Below the pieces are notes generated by a model that worked only from the letters and a program-made list of their open reading frames with translations, ran no database searches and was not told the DNA's origin. The position numbers and the translations under genes were made by a program. Shown here one piece after another: positions 23,117 through 31,636 of a stretch of DNA of 49,023 nt. The DNA is from Methylobacterium longum (GTDB lineage: Bacteria; Pseudomonadota; Alphaproteobacteria; Rhizobiales; Beijerinckiaceae): assembly GCF_022179385.1 (NCBI RefSeq), contig NZ_BPQS01000039.1:1-49023 (forward strand), read 5' to 3'. Position 1 is the stretch's first letter, and every line of letters starts with the position of its first letter.

Positions 23117-24319
23117 TCAGCGGCCGGGTGCCGAACCCGTCGCGGCCGGGTTGCCGCCGGGCCCCGGCTTGATGGCCCAGAGTTCCGTCGGCAGGCTGAT
23201 CGGTGCGCCGGGCTTGTAGTCGGCCGAGTCCTGGATGTGCGAGGTCGTCACGTAGATCGTGCCGTCCGGGCCCTCGCTGAGCGTGTCCGGCCATCGCAGC
23301 TTCGGATCCTGCACCAGGGTTGTGAGGCCGGTTTCCCGGCCGGACAGGTCGCGCACCTTCACGGAATCGTCCTGCGGCGAGGTCACGTACATCCGCCCGT
23401 CCGCGCGGGAGATCAGCAGGCCGTCGGCGGGACCGTTCTCGCCGACCGTGACGATCTTCCCGCTCAGGGTCTTGTCGCTGAGCATCTCGGGCACGAACGA
23501 CGACGCGGCCCAGCCGGTGAGCGCATCCGTCGGCAGGCTGTAGAGCGTCTTGCCCTTGATCGCCTGCCAGTACAGCGTCCGGCCGTCCGGCGAGAGCGCG
23601 ATCCCGTCCGCCGAGAACTCCACGCCGCGGCCATCCGGACGACGCAGGGGCTTGCCGTCGTACTGCACGGTCACGCTCGCGTCGGGCATGGTCGTGGGAT
23701 GGCCGGACAGGACGCGCTTGGCCGTCCCGCCGTCGAGGTCCACCACGATCAGTGCGCCCTCGGCGCCGGAATCGGTGAGGTAGGCGGTCTTGCCGTCGGG
23801 CGAGATGCGCACGTCGTTGATGTACGAGGCCTGCAGCACCGTGCTGGTGTCGAACGGGATCGTCTTCACGACCTGATTGGTCTTCAGGTCGATGCCGACG
23901 AGCTTGGGACCGTCCTTGACCACGTGCGCCATCGCCGGGGCTGCAGCATCGACCACCCAGAGCCGGTTCTGCCCGTCGGCCACCACGCTCTGAACGCAGA
24001 CGAAATGCGTCTTCGGATCGAGCGCGTCCGCCTTCGCGTTGCGCCAGCCGTTCCACGCGTCGTTCGGATAGGGCACCGGCTTGCCGTCCTTCAGCTCGGC
24101 CACCGAGACCGGCGCGTCCTCGCTCCAGCGCGGGAAGTTGACGAAGATGCGCCCGTCCCGCGCCACGGTGATGCCGGTGACCTGATGCGCGAAGCCCGCG
24201 ACCTTGGTGAGGCTGCCCGGAGCGGCCGTCTCCTGGGCCACGACCGGCGAAACCACCGCCATCACGCCGGTCATCAGGACCACGGCCAGCCCGAAGCGGG
24301 CGTTGGTTGCTCTCGTCAT
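23117..24319 (-). CDS. Secreted major-royal-jelly/SMP-30-like beta-propeller protein
   Basis: 400 residues with a Sec signal (ARFGLAVVLMTGVMAVVSPV, cleavage near VVA-QE). The mature part contains the yellow/MRJP pattern (VTGITVARDGRIFVNFPRW, NRLWVVDAAAP, YINDVRISPDGKTAYLTDSG, FSADGIALSPDGRTLYWQAI, ADGRMYVTSPQDD) and repeated strand-turn-strand units of a six-bladed propeller, related to SMP-30/gluconolactonase. The function may be lactone hydrolysis or ligand binding in the periplasm; catalytic metal ligands cannot be assigned with certainty. The start ATG 24319 is selected because the signal peptide begins there; the Shine-Dalgarno is weak. It stands alone on its strand, 203 bases downstream of nothing cotranscribed. 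Confidence 0.85.
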   Translation of the reverse strand: MTRATNARFGLAVVLMTGVMAVVSPVVAQETAAPGSLTKVAGFAHQVTGITVARDGRIFVNFPRWSEDAPVSVAELKDGKPVPYPNDAWNGWRNAKADALDPKTHFVCVQSVVADGQNRLWVVDAAAPAMAHVVKDGPKLVGIDLKTNQVVKTIPFDTSTVLQASYINDVRISPDGKTAYLTDSGAEGALIVVDLDGGTAKRVLSGHPTTMPDASVTVQYDGKPLRRPDGRGVEFSADGIALSPDGRTLYWQAIKGKTLYSLPTDALTGWAASSFVPEMLSDKTLSGKIVTVGENGPADGLLISRADGRMYVTSPQDDSVKVRDLSGRETGLTTLVQDPKLRWPDTLSEGPDGTIYVTTSHIQDSADYKPGAPISLPTELWAIKPGPGGNPAATGSAPGR

Positions 24320-24634
24320 GTTGCGACTCTGATCTGGAAGGCGCCGGCGAATCGGCTCGGGTGAGCCGGCCACCGATCGCGGATGCTGCGACTGTTCCGT
24401 GAGCCTAACGCGCGAAAGGCCCCTCGTTCTCGTGCGTCATCGAAGCGGTGCTCCCGCCCCGAGGCTCGGCCTCGTGCGACGCGGTCGTCCCGATCTCGTC
24501 CCGGCGGTGGGCGGAGTCCGGGAACCGCGGGGGCTTCGTGGGAGCTGCCGCGTGCCGGCGAGACGCATTTGCACGGCGGGCGGCGTGCCGCGAGAAGGAT
24601 GCACGGCCCGCCGGGATGACCGATCGGATCCGGC
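24320..24634. other. Intergenic region, nothing recognised
   Basis: Separates the MRJP-like gene from the broken protease gene. Frames on both strands are Arg/Pro/Gly-rich shadows. I see no supported promoter motif or RNA structure. Confidence 0.35.
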
Positions 24635-25364
24635 ATGCGCTCGGTATCGAAACGCCTGACCTGCGCGGCCCTCGGCTTCGTCGCCACATCGGTCGTGCAC
24701 GCGCAGTCCCTGAACCATCCGGGGCCGCAGGCCCCCACGCCCGAACCCGATCCCCATGCTTGACCGTTGACCACCGTGGGCAGGTTGAACGTCCTCACGG
24801 GTCCCGAAGGTCGGAACCACTGCACGACGACGCTTGTCGGCCCGCGTCACGCGCTCACGGCCGCCGAGTGTCGCTGGGACGGGGCACGGCGGCGCCGGGC
24901 CGACGCCGCCGACGTTCACTTCTCTCCGGGTACGAGCAGGGCCGCTACACCGCGCACGCGATCGCCAGGGCCTGCGCGAAGCCGGATGCCGACCGGTTCG
25001 CCACGACCCGTGAGGATCTCAGCCGCGACTGGGCCGTCGTGGAGCTTGCCGGCTCGATAGCCCGCAAACCGCTGGGCCTGAGCCGGGCCATCGGCCCAGG
25101 CACCGGCGCCACCGTCCTGACGGGCATCGTCCACGCGGGCTACGATCCTACGCGAACCAGATCGTCAGCGTCGTCCGCGGCTGCCGGGCCCGTTACGGGC
25201 CGTCTTCCCTGCCGCTGCTCGACCAAGACTGCCGGGTCGCGCCCGGTGCGTCCGGCTCGGCGTTGATCCTGCGCGAGGGCGAGCCCGGCATCGTCGGCCT
25301 TCGCGTACCCGGTTCGTCGACCGGCACCTCCATCGCCGTGCCGGTCAGCAGTTCAAGCCGCCCC
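24635..25364 (+). pseudogene. Broken trypsin-like (S1) serine protease gene
   Basis: The pieces of a secreted S1 protease lie in order but in different frames. ATG 24635 starts a signal peptide (LTCAALGFVATSVVHAQ), interrupted in frame by TGA at 24761. The same frame then gives RLNVLTGPEGRNHC and VGPRHALTAAEC, where the usual TAAHC histidine is replaced by glutamate. A shift near 24925 moves to the frame with YEQGRYTAHAIARA and RDWAVVEL (catalytic Asp). A second shift near 25150 gives QIVSVVRGC, DCRVAPGASGSALI (catalytic Ser) and GIVGLRVP. One nonsense codon, two frameshifts and loss of the catalytic His together show a decayed gene. Its end overlaps the 3' end of the patatin gene on the other strand; the exact end is an estimate. 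Confidence 0.78.
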
Positions 25365-26390
25365 GCCGGCCCGCAGGCTGGACTCCTCGCCGATCGCAGC
25401 CCCCGTTCCGGCCAGCCAGCGCTCGGCCGTCGCCCGCCCCAGATCGCGCAGGCCGCCGAGGGTCGACCAGCGCGTGTCGAGCTTGCTCACGCCGCCGCCG
25501 GCCAGCGAGCAGGGCGCCTGCAGGAGATGGATGTTGATGGCGGCGATGGCCCGCATCCGCTCGGATCGCGGCTCCGCCGCCAGGGCGTAGGCCTGCAACT
25601 CGGTCAAGGTTTTCAGGTCCCGCATCAGGCAGGCGTTGAAGCTGATGTCGCTGACGCGCGATGCCATCTCCGAGGGCAGCATCCCGACCTCGTAGGTCTC
25701 GAAGGGCGTGAGTTGGACAACGATCAGGTCGGTGGCGCCGTGATCGCCGAACACCAGTGGATCCAGGGCCGGGTTGGCCGAATAGCCACCATCCCAGTAG
25801 CGCCGGCCGTCGATCTCGACCGCGTCGAACAACTCGGGGAGGCAGGCTGAGGCCATCAACGCGTCGAGGGTCACTTCGGCCCCGGAGAAGAGGCGCGGGG
25901 CGCCGGTCAGGATGTCGGTGGCCGAAACGTACAGCGGCAGATGGTCTTGGCGCGCCAGAAGGTCGAGATCCAGGCTCGCGCTCGCCACGGCCCGCAGCGG
26001 CTGCATGCTCCGCAAGGCCGGCAGGAACGGGGACACATAGGCGGCGAAGTCACGGCCGAACGCCAACGATCGGTTCAGGAACGGCTCGAACAGCGGTCCG
26101 GATGCGCCGAGGAGATCCAGCCCCCGCAGCGGCGAGCGGTCGGCTACGGCTCGCCACAACCGCGCCAAAGCCGCCTGCGCCGCCGCATCGCCACCGGTGG
26201 CGAGACCGGTGACCAGGGCGGCGCCGTTGAGCGCGCCGGCACTCGCGCCACTCACGGCCACGATCTCGACGTGCTCCTCCAAGAGGCGATCGATGATGCC
26301 CCAGCCATAGGCGCCGTAGGCACCACCGCCCTGCAGGCCCAACGCCACCCGAGGTTTTGCCCGCAACGCGCAATCCTTTCCACTCAGCAT
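25353..26390 (-). CDS. Patatin-like phospholipase
   Basis: 345 residues. The oxyanion-hole motif LGLQGGGAYGAYGWG (about residues 17-31), the nucleophile elbow VSGASAGALNG (GxSxG, Ser about 50) and the catalytic dyad Asp in WDGGYSANPAL (DG[GA]) are all present, so the enzyme should be active as an acyl hydrolase on phospholipids. No signal peptide is visible, so it is cytoplasmic or membrane-associated. ATG 26390 has GGTGGA six bases upstream; an in-frame TTG ten codons in, behind AAGGA, is a possible alternative. It is convergent with the decayed protease gene. Confidence 0.92.
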   Translation of the reverse strand: MLSGKDCALRAKPRVALGLQGGGAYGAYGWGIIDRLLEEHVEIVAVSGASAGALNGAALVTGLATGGDAAAQAALARLWRAVADRSPLRGLDLLGASGPLFEPFLNRSLAFGRDFAAYVSPFLPALRSMQPLRAVASASLDLDLLARQDHLPLYVSATDILTGAPRLFSGAEVTLDALMASACLPELFDAVEIDGRRYWDGGYSANPALDPLVFGDHGATDLIVVQLTPFETYEVGMLPSEMASRVSDISFNACLMRDLKTLTELQAYALAAEPRSERMRAIAAINIHLLQAPCSLAGGGVSKLDTRWSTLGGLRDLGRATAERWLAGTGAAIGEESSLRAGGAA

Positions 26391-26849
26391 GGCAGGTCCA
26401 CCCCGCCGATGCTGGTGTAGAGCGGAGCCCGCAGCTGCCCAGGTCTGGTCGATTCGAACTCTGCTTGGGATACCGCCCGCTCTTAAGCTCCGTCGATCTT
26501 CCAGCGAACCGGTCCCTTGCCGTCACGTCGGGCCGGTCGCTCCGCGGGGTGGCGGCGGTCATAGCGCGGCGCGTGAGACGTCCCCGGACACACGCGATGG
26601 GCCCGTGCCGTCGCGGCGTTGCATTTTCTCGGTTACCACGAAACGTCACGGTTAGGCGTTTATCCCCGCGCCTCTTCCAAGTGGATCTGAAGAAAAATTG
26701 AATGCAAAATAACATATTGACGCGGCGTGATCGAGGATACGGTTCGACTCGACATCGCATGTGCGTTACAGCACCGTGAACTCGGAACGTCATAACTTCG
26801 CCGAAGTTGTTGGGCCAGCAAACGCCCGGATAGGCGGAGTGTTGAACAA
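26391..26849. other. Divergent intergenic region with AT-rich segment
   Basis: Lies between the divergent patatin and small secreted protein genes. The segment 26690-26720 is AT-rich and includes TTGACG at 26717-26722, a plausible -35 hexamer, but no good -10 follows at standard spacing. Arg-rich frames here are shadows. Confidence 0.35.
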
Positions 26850-27125
26850 GTGAGACTCCAAGCCACGATGAAGACCCGTATCGCCGCCGTCGTCACCGCA
26901 CTTACCCTTGGCGCAGCTCCGATCCCGTCTGCTCTGGCTCACGATATCGGCGCCCGCCATACCGGCGTCACACCCTATGACGTCTACACCCCCGGCCTCC
27001 GCACCGTGGTCGACCTGCCCTTCTACGATGCCTGTCCGGTGAGTTCGGGCACCGCGGGGAACGCAGACCCGCAGACCCGCTCACTCAAGCGATACGGCCA
27101 GACCGCCGGCGGCAACCGCTGCTGA
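26850..27125 (+). CDS. Small secreted hypothetical protein
   Basis: 91 residues from GTG 26850, which has GGAG ten bases upstream; ATG 26868 (MKTRIAAV) is an alternative seven codons in. The N-terminus is a clear Sec signal (TRIAAVVTALTLGAAPIPSA, cleavage after ALA). The mature protein of about 60 residues starts HDIGARHTGVTPYDVYTPG and contains two cysteines (YDACPV and the C-terminal NRC), which could form a disulfide. The family is not recognised. It probably acts in the periplasm or outside. Confidence 0.65.
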   Translation: MRLQATMKTRIAAVVTALTLGAAPIPSALAHDIGARHTGVTPYDVYTPGLRTVVDLPFYDACPVSSGTAGNADPQTRSLKRYGQTAGGNRC

Positions 27126-27250
27126 GCGCGCAGCCTTCGTGCATGTTCCCACCTTCTCGACGGCACGGTCCGCCCCTTGGTGATGCGTCGCCGGCAGAAC
27201 GATGCGACGACGGGGAGCTGTGACGTCCGGCAGACCGTCGCGCGAAGTCT

Positions 27251-27273
27251 GCAACCGCACAGCGCGCGGTTGC
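27251..27273. terminator. Hairpin downstream of the small secreted protein gene
   Basis: Perfect 8-base inverted repeat GCAACCGC / GCGGTTGC around a 7-base loop, 125 bases after the stop codon and 116 bases before the carbonic anhydrase start. There is no T-tract, so a terminator role is only a possibility; it could also be an RNA processing site. Confidence 0.3.
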
Positions 27274-27388
27274 GGCTGCGCACGCCCGGCCTCTTCACGC
27301 GAGATCGCTCGAGGCCTCCGAGACATTCCGCGAAGCGACATGCGGGAACGCATGCTCAGAACCACCCTCAGACCTGATCGGAGACACC

Positions 27389-28054
27389 ATGTTCCCCGCT
27401 GCCCTGACGCAAGGCTATCGCTCGTTTCTCTCCGCCCGGTTTCCCGAGGAGAGCCGCCGCTTCAAGGATCTCGCCACCAGCCAAGCACCCGAGATCCTGG
27501 TGATCAGCTGCTGTGACAGCCGGGTTGCGCCGGAGGCGATCTTCGATGCCGGGCCGGGCGAGCTGTTCGTGATCCGCAACGTGGCCAACATCGTGCCGAT
27601 TTACGAGACCGGGGGCGACTATCACGGGACCTCGGCGGCGATCGAGTTCGCCGTGCAGGCGCTGGAGGTGAAGCACATCGTGGTGCTCGGCCATGCCACC
27701 TGCGGGGGCATCAAGGCCTACGCCAACAAGGCGCAGCCGCTCTCGCCGGGCAACTTCATCGGCAAGTGGGTGTCGCTGGTGGCGCCGGCCGAGGCGAAGG
27801 CGGGCGATTCCAGCGCGCCCGACTACCTGACCCGGATGGAGCACGCCATGGTCAGCCAGAGCATGGAGAACCTCCTGACCTTCCCGTTCGTGAACGAGCG
27901 GGTCGCGGATGGCCGGCTCCAGATCCACGGCGCCCATTTCGGCATCGGCAACGGCGTGCTGCTCGTGCGCCAGCCGGAAACCGGCGATTTCGCACCCATC
28001 GCCGATGGTTCGGGCATGCCGATCCGCCCGTCCGCCACGATCGCCTGCACCTGA
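27389..28054 (+). CDS. Beta-class carbonic anhydrase
   Basis: 221 residues. The zinc and dyad signatures are intact: ILVISCCDSRVAPEAIF (CxDxR, about residues 36-52) and IVVLGHATCGGIKA (HxxC, about 96-109), with the GELFVIRNVANIVP strand between them. It interconverts CO2 and bicarbonate, which would supply carboxylases or adjust pH. There is no signal peptide, so it is cytoplasmic. ATG 27389 follows GGAG at an ideal distance. No cotranscribed neighbour is visible. Confidence 0.95.
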   Translation: MFPAALTQGYRSFLSARFPEESRRFKDLATSQAPEILVISCCDSRVAPEAIFDAGPGELFVIRNVANIVPIYETGGDYHGTSAAIEFAVQALEVKHIVVLGHATCGGIKAYANKAQPLSPGNFIGKWVSLVAPAEAKAGDSSAPDYLTRMEHAMVSQSMENLLTFPFVNERVADGRLQIHGAHFGIGNGVLLVRQPETGDFAPIADGSGMPIRPSATIACT

Positions 28055-28703
28055 CGCGGTCGCGCGGCCGGGACGGGGCGCTGCGCCGCGAGAACCTCCG
28101 GAACCTGGGATCCGGTGCAAATAACTGGATCCGGTGCCGCGGTGAGGGGCACCGGGCCCTCGCGGCTCGGCTCCGTCAGCGGCTCGGACTTGCGACGGTC
28201 AGAGATCTTCGCCTCGAACCTGTCGGATCGCGGAATCTCGCATTTCACCGGCGCCGAGACCGCCGATCTTCCAGTCGCGCCTCACGCTGGAGGGCCGGGG
28301 CGCAGCGGAGGCTTCGCAGAGGGTATTCGGGCTTCGCGCGGCGTGCTCCGTCGAGGCTTGCCGCCGCGGGCGTCCCAGGATCACGGTCAGGAGCGGCGTG
28401 ATGGGGTCGAGCCGGCTCTCAGTTCGCGGGCTCGAATAGGCTCGCGCCTCGGACATGGCGTGAGCGCGCATCGCAGCGACGTCCGTTTCCTTCATCGCTG
28501 CCGAAAGGGCGGCGGATGTCCAGGCCTGGAGATCCAGCCTCGTGGCGCGACAACCGTGCTTCGTTGTTGTTCGGGATTCTGATGCAAACGAGACAACCTG
28601 AACAAGCGAGGGATCGCTGCCTTCTGCAGTTCTTCTCTGCGAAACGGCCTCGCAGCATGATTGTGCGTCCCACGCCCCCAGCTCCGTCGCGCGTGACAGA
28701 TCC
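28055..28703. other. Intergenic region with an 11-base direct repeat
   Basis: About 650 bases between convergent genes. The only structure noticed is GGATCCGGTGC at 28108-28118 and again at 28127-28137, 19 bases apart. Frames on both strands look random and lack supported starts. The slightly AT-richer stretch near 28555-28640 gives no recognisable product. Confidence 0.35.
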
Positions 28704-29366
28704 TCACCAGAGGCGCGCGGTCTTGGCGAAGGCTTTCCCCGCCACCGTGAGACCGTCGAGCACCGCCCGCCCATCCGGGGCAACCCGGACCTCGACGAGA
28801 ACGTCCTTGCGGGCTGTCCGGTCGAGCTTGGCCGGATCGCCCTGCGCTCCGTACCACTGCTCGATGCCGTAACTCACGGCGCCGGTCAGACAGGCGGGAC
28901 GCTGGCAAGTCGCAGGCTCGGACGGCTGGCCGCCTGGCCTGGCTCGGATGCCCAGGGGAGCCCCCTGGCGGGCAAGCGTGGCCGAACCCAGTTGGCCCCT
29001 GATGAACAGGCTACCCTCTTGCGGAGGCTCGAACAGCACCTCTTCCGCCCTGTGGATGCCCTCGGCATCGGCGGCGAGCCTGAGATAGACGACCCGACCG
29101 GTCTCGAGGCGGCAGCTCTCGCGAGCATCGAGATCGCAGCCGAGCGGCCGTGATCGTACGCCCAGACCCTGGAGCCGTCCGATCTCGTAGGCGAGGACGC
29201 TGTACTCGCCGCGCAGCAGGTCGCGCGGATCTCGCGTTTCGACGGCAAGCCGGACGGAGCGCCCGTCGTGCAGCCGTTGCGTTTGCTGCCACGCCAGATG
29301 CAGCGAGGGCATCACCTGGATCGCGAGCAGGCCGGCGAAAGCCGCGCCGAGCGCGAGACCGTTCAT
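28704..29366 (-). CDS. GDYXXLXY family protein
   Basis: 220 residues. An N-terminal hydrophobic segment (LALGAAFAGLLAIQVMPS) anchors the protein in the membrane or serves as a signal. The family motif appears as RGEYSVLAY (GDYXXLXY with Asp replaced by Glu) at about residues 53-61, and the C-terminus carries the usual SYGIEQWYGAQGD and VRVAPDGRAVLDGLTV blocks. The start overlaps the stop of the DUF2157 gene by four bases (ATGA), so the two proteins are translationally coupled and probably form a membrane complex. The function is unknown. Confidence 0.87.
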   Translation of the reverse strand: MNGLALGAAFAGLLAIQVMPSLHLAWQQTQRLHDGRSVRLAVETRDPRDLLRGEYSVLAYEIGRLQGLGVRSRPLGCDLDARESCRLETGRVVYLRLAADAEGIHRAEEVLFEPPQEGSLFIRGQLGSATLARQGAPLGIRARPGGQPSEPATCQRPACLTGAVSYGIEQWYGAQGDPAKLDRTARKDVLVEVRVAPDGRAVLDGLTVAGKAFAKTARLW

Positions 29367-30700
29367 GCGGCTCTCCCGTCGATGCGCCGGGCAGCCCAGC
29401 GACAGGCCACCAGGGCGAGGGTCACCAGGAGCGCGCAGAGCAGCAGGTTACCCGAGAAGGCGATAAGATTGCTGGACGCGGCGAGCATGCCGACCGTCAG
29501 ACCGGCGGTCAGCGCCAAGCCCCAGCCGTACAGCTCGCGCCTGTCCTCCAGCTCACCGGCCACGACGAGGGTGAGCGCCGGAACGATGCCGCCCCACACG
29601 GTCCAGAACGTCGAGGGCTCCCGGCTTGCGCCGGCGATGAGCCACACCAGAAGCGCCAGGGCGGATGCCGCGAGGACGAGGAGATCGCTCGTGAGGAGTG
29701 TCGCCCGGGCCGGCGACCGGCGGCGAGCCAGGATGAAGGCAGCGAGCGCGATCGCGGCAAACGCCAGGGCCACCGTGAAGGCGGGTCGCGCACCGCCGAA
29801 GCCGAGCGTCCGAACGGCTACCATGACGATGCCGATCAGGTTGAGTCCGACCGCGGCGCGCGCCAGGGCCTGGGCGCCGTCGTGGAGGCGAGGGGGCCAT
29901 CCTCCTCGCGGCGGCACGCGGGACAGGAGGTGCCCCAAGGCGAGGGCGAGCGCCGCGACGGTCAGGATCCGGTCCGGCGGCAGGAGGACCGTCAAGCCCG
30001 CCGGCGCGCCCCCGAGGTGATTGGTCAGCACGATCAGGAGCAGGAGCAGCGTGAACTCCCGGGCCGGAAGCCAGCCGGTCAGACTCGCGACGAACAGGGC
30101 TGGGCCCAAAGTCCAGAACCAGAGCCCTGCTCCGGAACCGGTCTCACCCCGCAACGAGCCGAGATCGAGACCATTCAAGCCCGCATCGGCCGCGATGAGG
30201 GCGATGCAGGCGACGATGGCCGCTCCGCCGGAGCGCGTGATCAGCGCCGTCGCCGCGCCGAGGATCGCGACGGTGACGGCGAAGCCCCGGGGATCGGCGG
30301 CCACGTGGAAGGTCTGGCCGACCAGTGCGAGGGTGGCGGCCGCGATCGCGAGGGATAGCGTCGCCAATCCATCTACGACCCGGCGCGATGATCTGATGCG
30401 ATCGCGGCTGAGGCGGCGGGCCGCGAGATAGGTGCCGGCCACCGCCGCGGTGTCGGCGAGGACGAGCACGACGAGCCGCGCGGGGGGTGACATCGCGGAC
30501 CAGTTCGCCGCCACGAAGGCGATGACGGACGGCGCCACGAGCAGGAGGATGCAGAGCGCCAGGGCCGTCTGAAGGGGCCGCAGGCCGCGGGCCGCGAGGG
30601 CGTGAGCGGCGATGCGCTCAGCCTGCTCCGGCTGGATCAGGCCGCGCTCCTGCCAGTCGCGCAGATCGCGCCGCAGGCGTGCGGAATAGGACAGCGGCAT
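29363..30700 (-). CDS. DUF2157 membrane protein
   Basis: 445 residues. The N-terminal DUF2157 domain (SARLRRDLRDWQERGLIQPE, about residues 5-60) is followed by about twelve to fourteen hydrophobic segments in a run of Leu/Ala/Val-rich helices. DUF2157 proteins are regularly encoded with a GDYXXLXY partner, as here. ATG 30700 has AGG seven bases upstream. A role in the cell envelope is generally assumed but unproven. It is the first gene of the two-gene unit. Confidence 0.88.
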   Translation of the reverse strand: MPLSYSARLRRDLRDWQERGLIQPEQAERIAAHALAARGLRPLQTALALCILLLVAPSVIAFVAANWSAMSPPARLVVLVLADTAAVAGTYLAARRLSRDRIRSSRRVVDGLATLSLAIAAATLALVGQTFHVAADPRGFAVTVAILGAATALITRSGGAAIVACIALIAADAGLNGLDLGSLRGETGSGAGLWFWTLGPALFVASLTGWLPAREFTLLLLLIVLTNHLGGAPAGLTVLLPPDRILTVAALALALGHLLSRVPPRGGWPPRLHDGAQALARAAVGLNLIGIVMVAVRTLGFGGARPAFTVALAFAAIALAAFILARRRSPARATLLTSDLLVLAASALALLVWLIAGASREPSTFWTVWGGIVPALTLVVAGELEDRRELYGWGLALTAGLTVGMLAASSNLIAFSGNLLLCALLVTLALVACRWAARRIDGRAA

Positions 30701-31636
30701 GGGCAGCCTTCATGCGATACTGCGCATTCTACGAGGCGAGAATTAAAACGGGGCTGTCGACGTGGAATGTAAGTTTTCGCACCTCAAGATATGCTTATCA
30801 TCGGCTGAATATTCTGAAACTGATTGACGGGGCGGATCGGTCGTCGCTGGTGACGCCGATCCTCGCGTCGTCGCCCGCGTGACCGAACGGAAGTGGCGAT
30901 GCCGGTTCGGCGGCCAGACGTCCGGGGCGCTTCCGGTCGCGCCGGGGATCGCTGACTTCGGCGGGAGAGGGGCGGGACAAGCGTGCCCGCGCATTCTCAG
31001 GGCTCGATCCGAAACCAACATGCTGGCCCGGGCCGGATGTGCCCGACCGCTTCGCGCTTCATGGACCACTCGGCGGCGCCTCGAACGCGGACGTCGGCGC
31101 CTCGGTCATGCCGCTGATTCACCTCTGACTCTCTGCGCGCCTGATCGTTCGGGGCTTGGCAGTCGCGCGGGACGCGCGGCGCAGATCGGACGTCGTCGGC
31201 GCTTCTCGAGGCTCACCGGCGCGGCGCCCTCGCGGCTTGCGCCGTCGCCCCGCTTGCCGCGTCCCGCTCCGATGCTGTCGCAGCGCTCGGCGGTCGTTCC
31301 GGTCGTATCGGCGCTCTATACCGCCCGGTCCCGCGTTCGGTTCTCCGCTGCCCGGCCTCGGGCTGGGAGAGGGCGCACCCATGCGGCCGGCGAGGCGCGG
31401 TCGAACGCCGTCCGCTCCCGGTGATCGCGCCGGGATACGCCGCGCGGGGGTTCTGCGTTCAAGCTTCGCGAGCGTCACGAGGCATTCGCCCCTGCCGGGA
31501 TCCGCCGCCCGCCACCGTGACGGTCGCCCGCGGCATGGTCCGATCGGGAGCGTGCGCGCGGGCATCGTCACGCGGGCCGTCATCGGCCGGAACGCCGGCT
31601 CTACGCTGCGCACAAGGTCTCCCGCGCCGCCAGACC
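30701..31636. other. Longest gene-free stretch in the window
   Basis: About 940 bases. Long frames exist on both strands (for example 30879-31424 plus, 31119-31640 minus), but both are Arg/Ala/Pro-rich with no domain or supported start, and they overlap each other, as expected for shadow frames in GC-rich DNA. The left end (30700-30820) is AT-richer and may carry the promoter of the DUF2157 gene. I see no RNA gene. Confidence 0.4.

Noticed and set aside
26700..26760. TTGACG in the AT-rich segment as promoter of the small secreted protein
   Set aside because: No acceptable -10 hexamer at 16-18 bases; left as a remark only.
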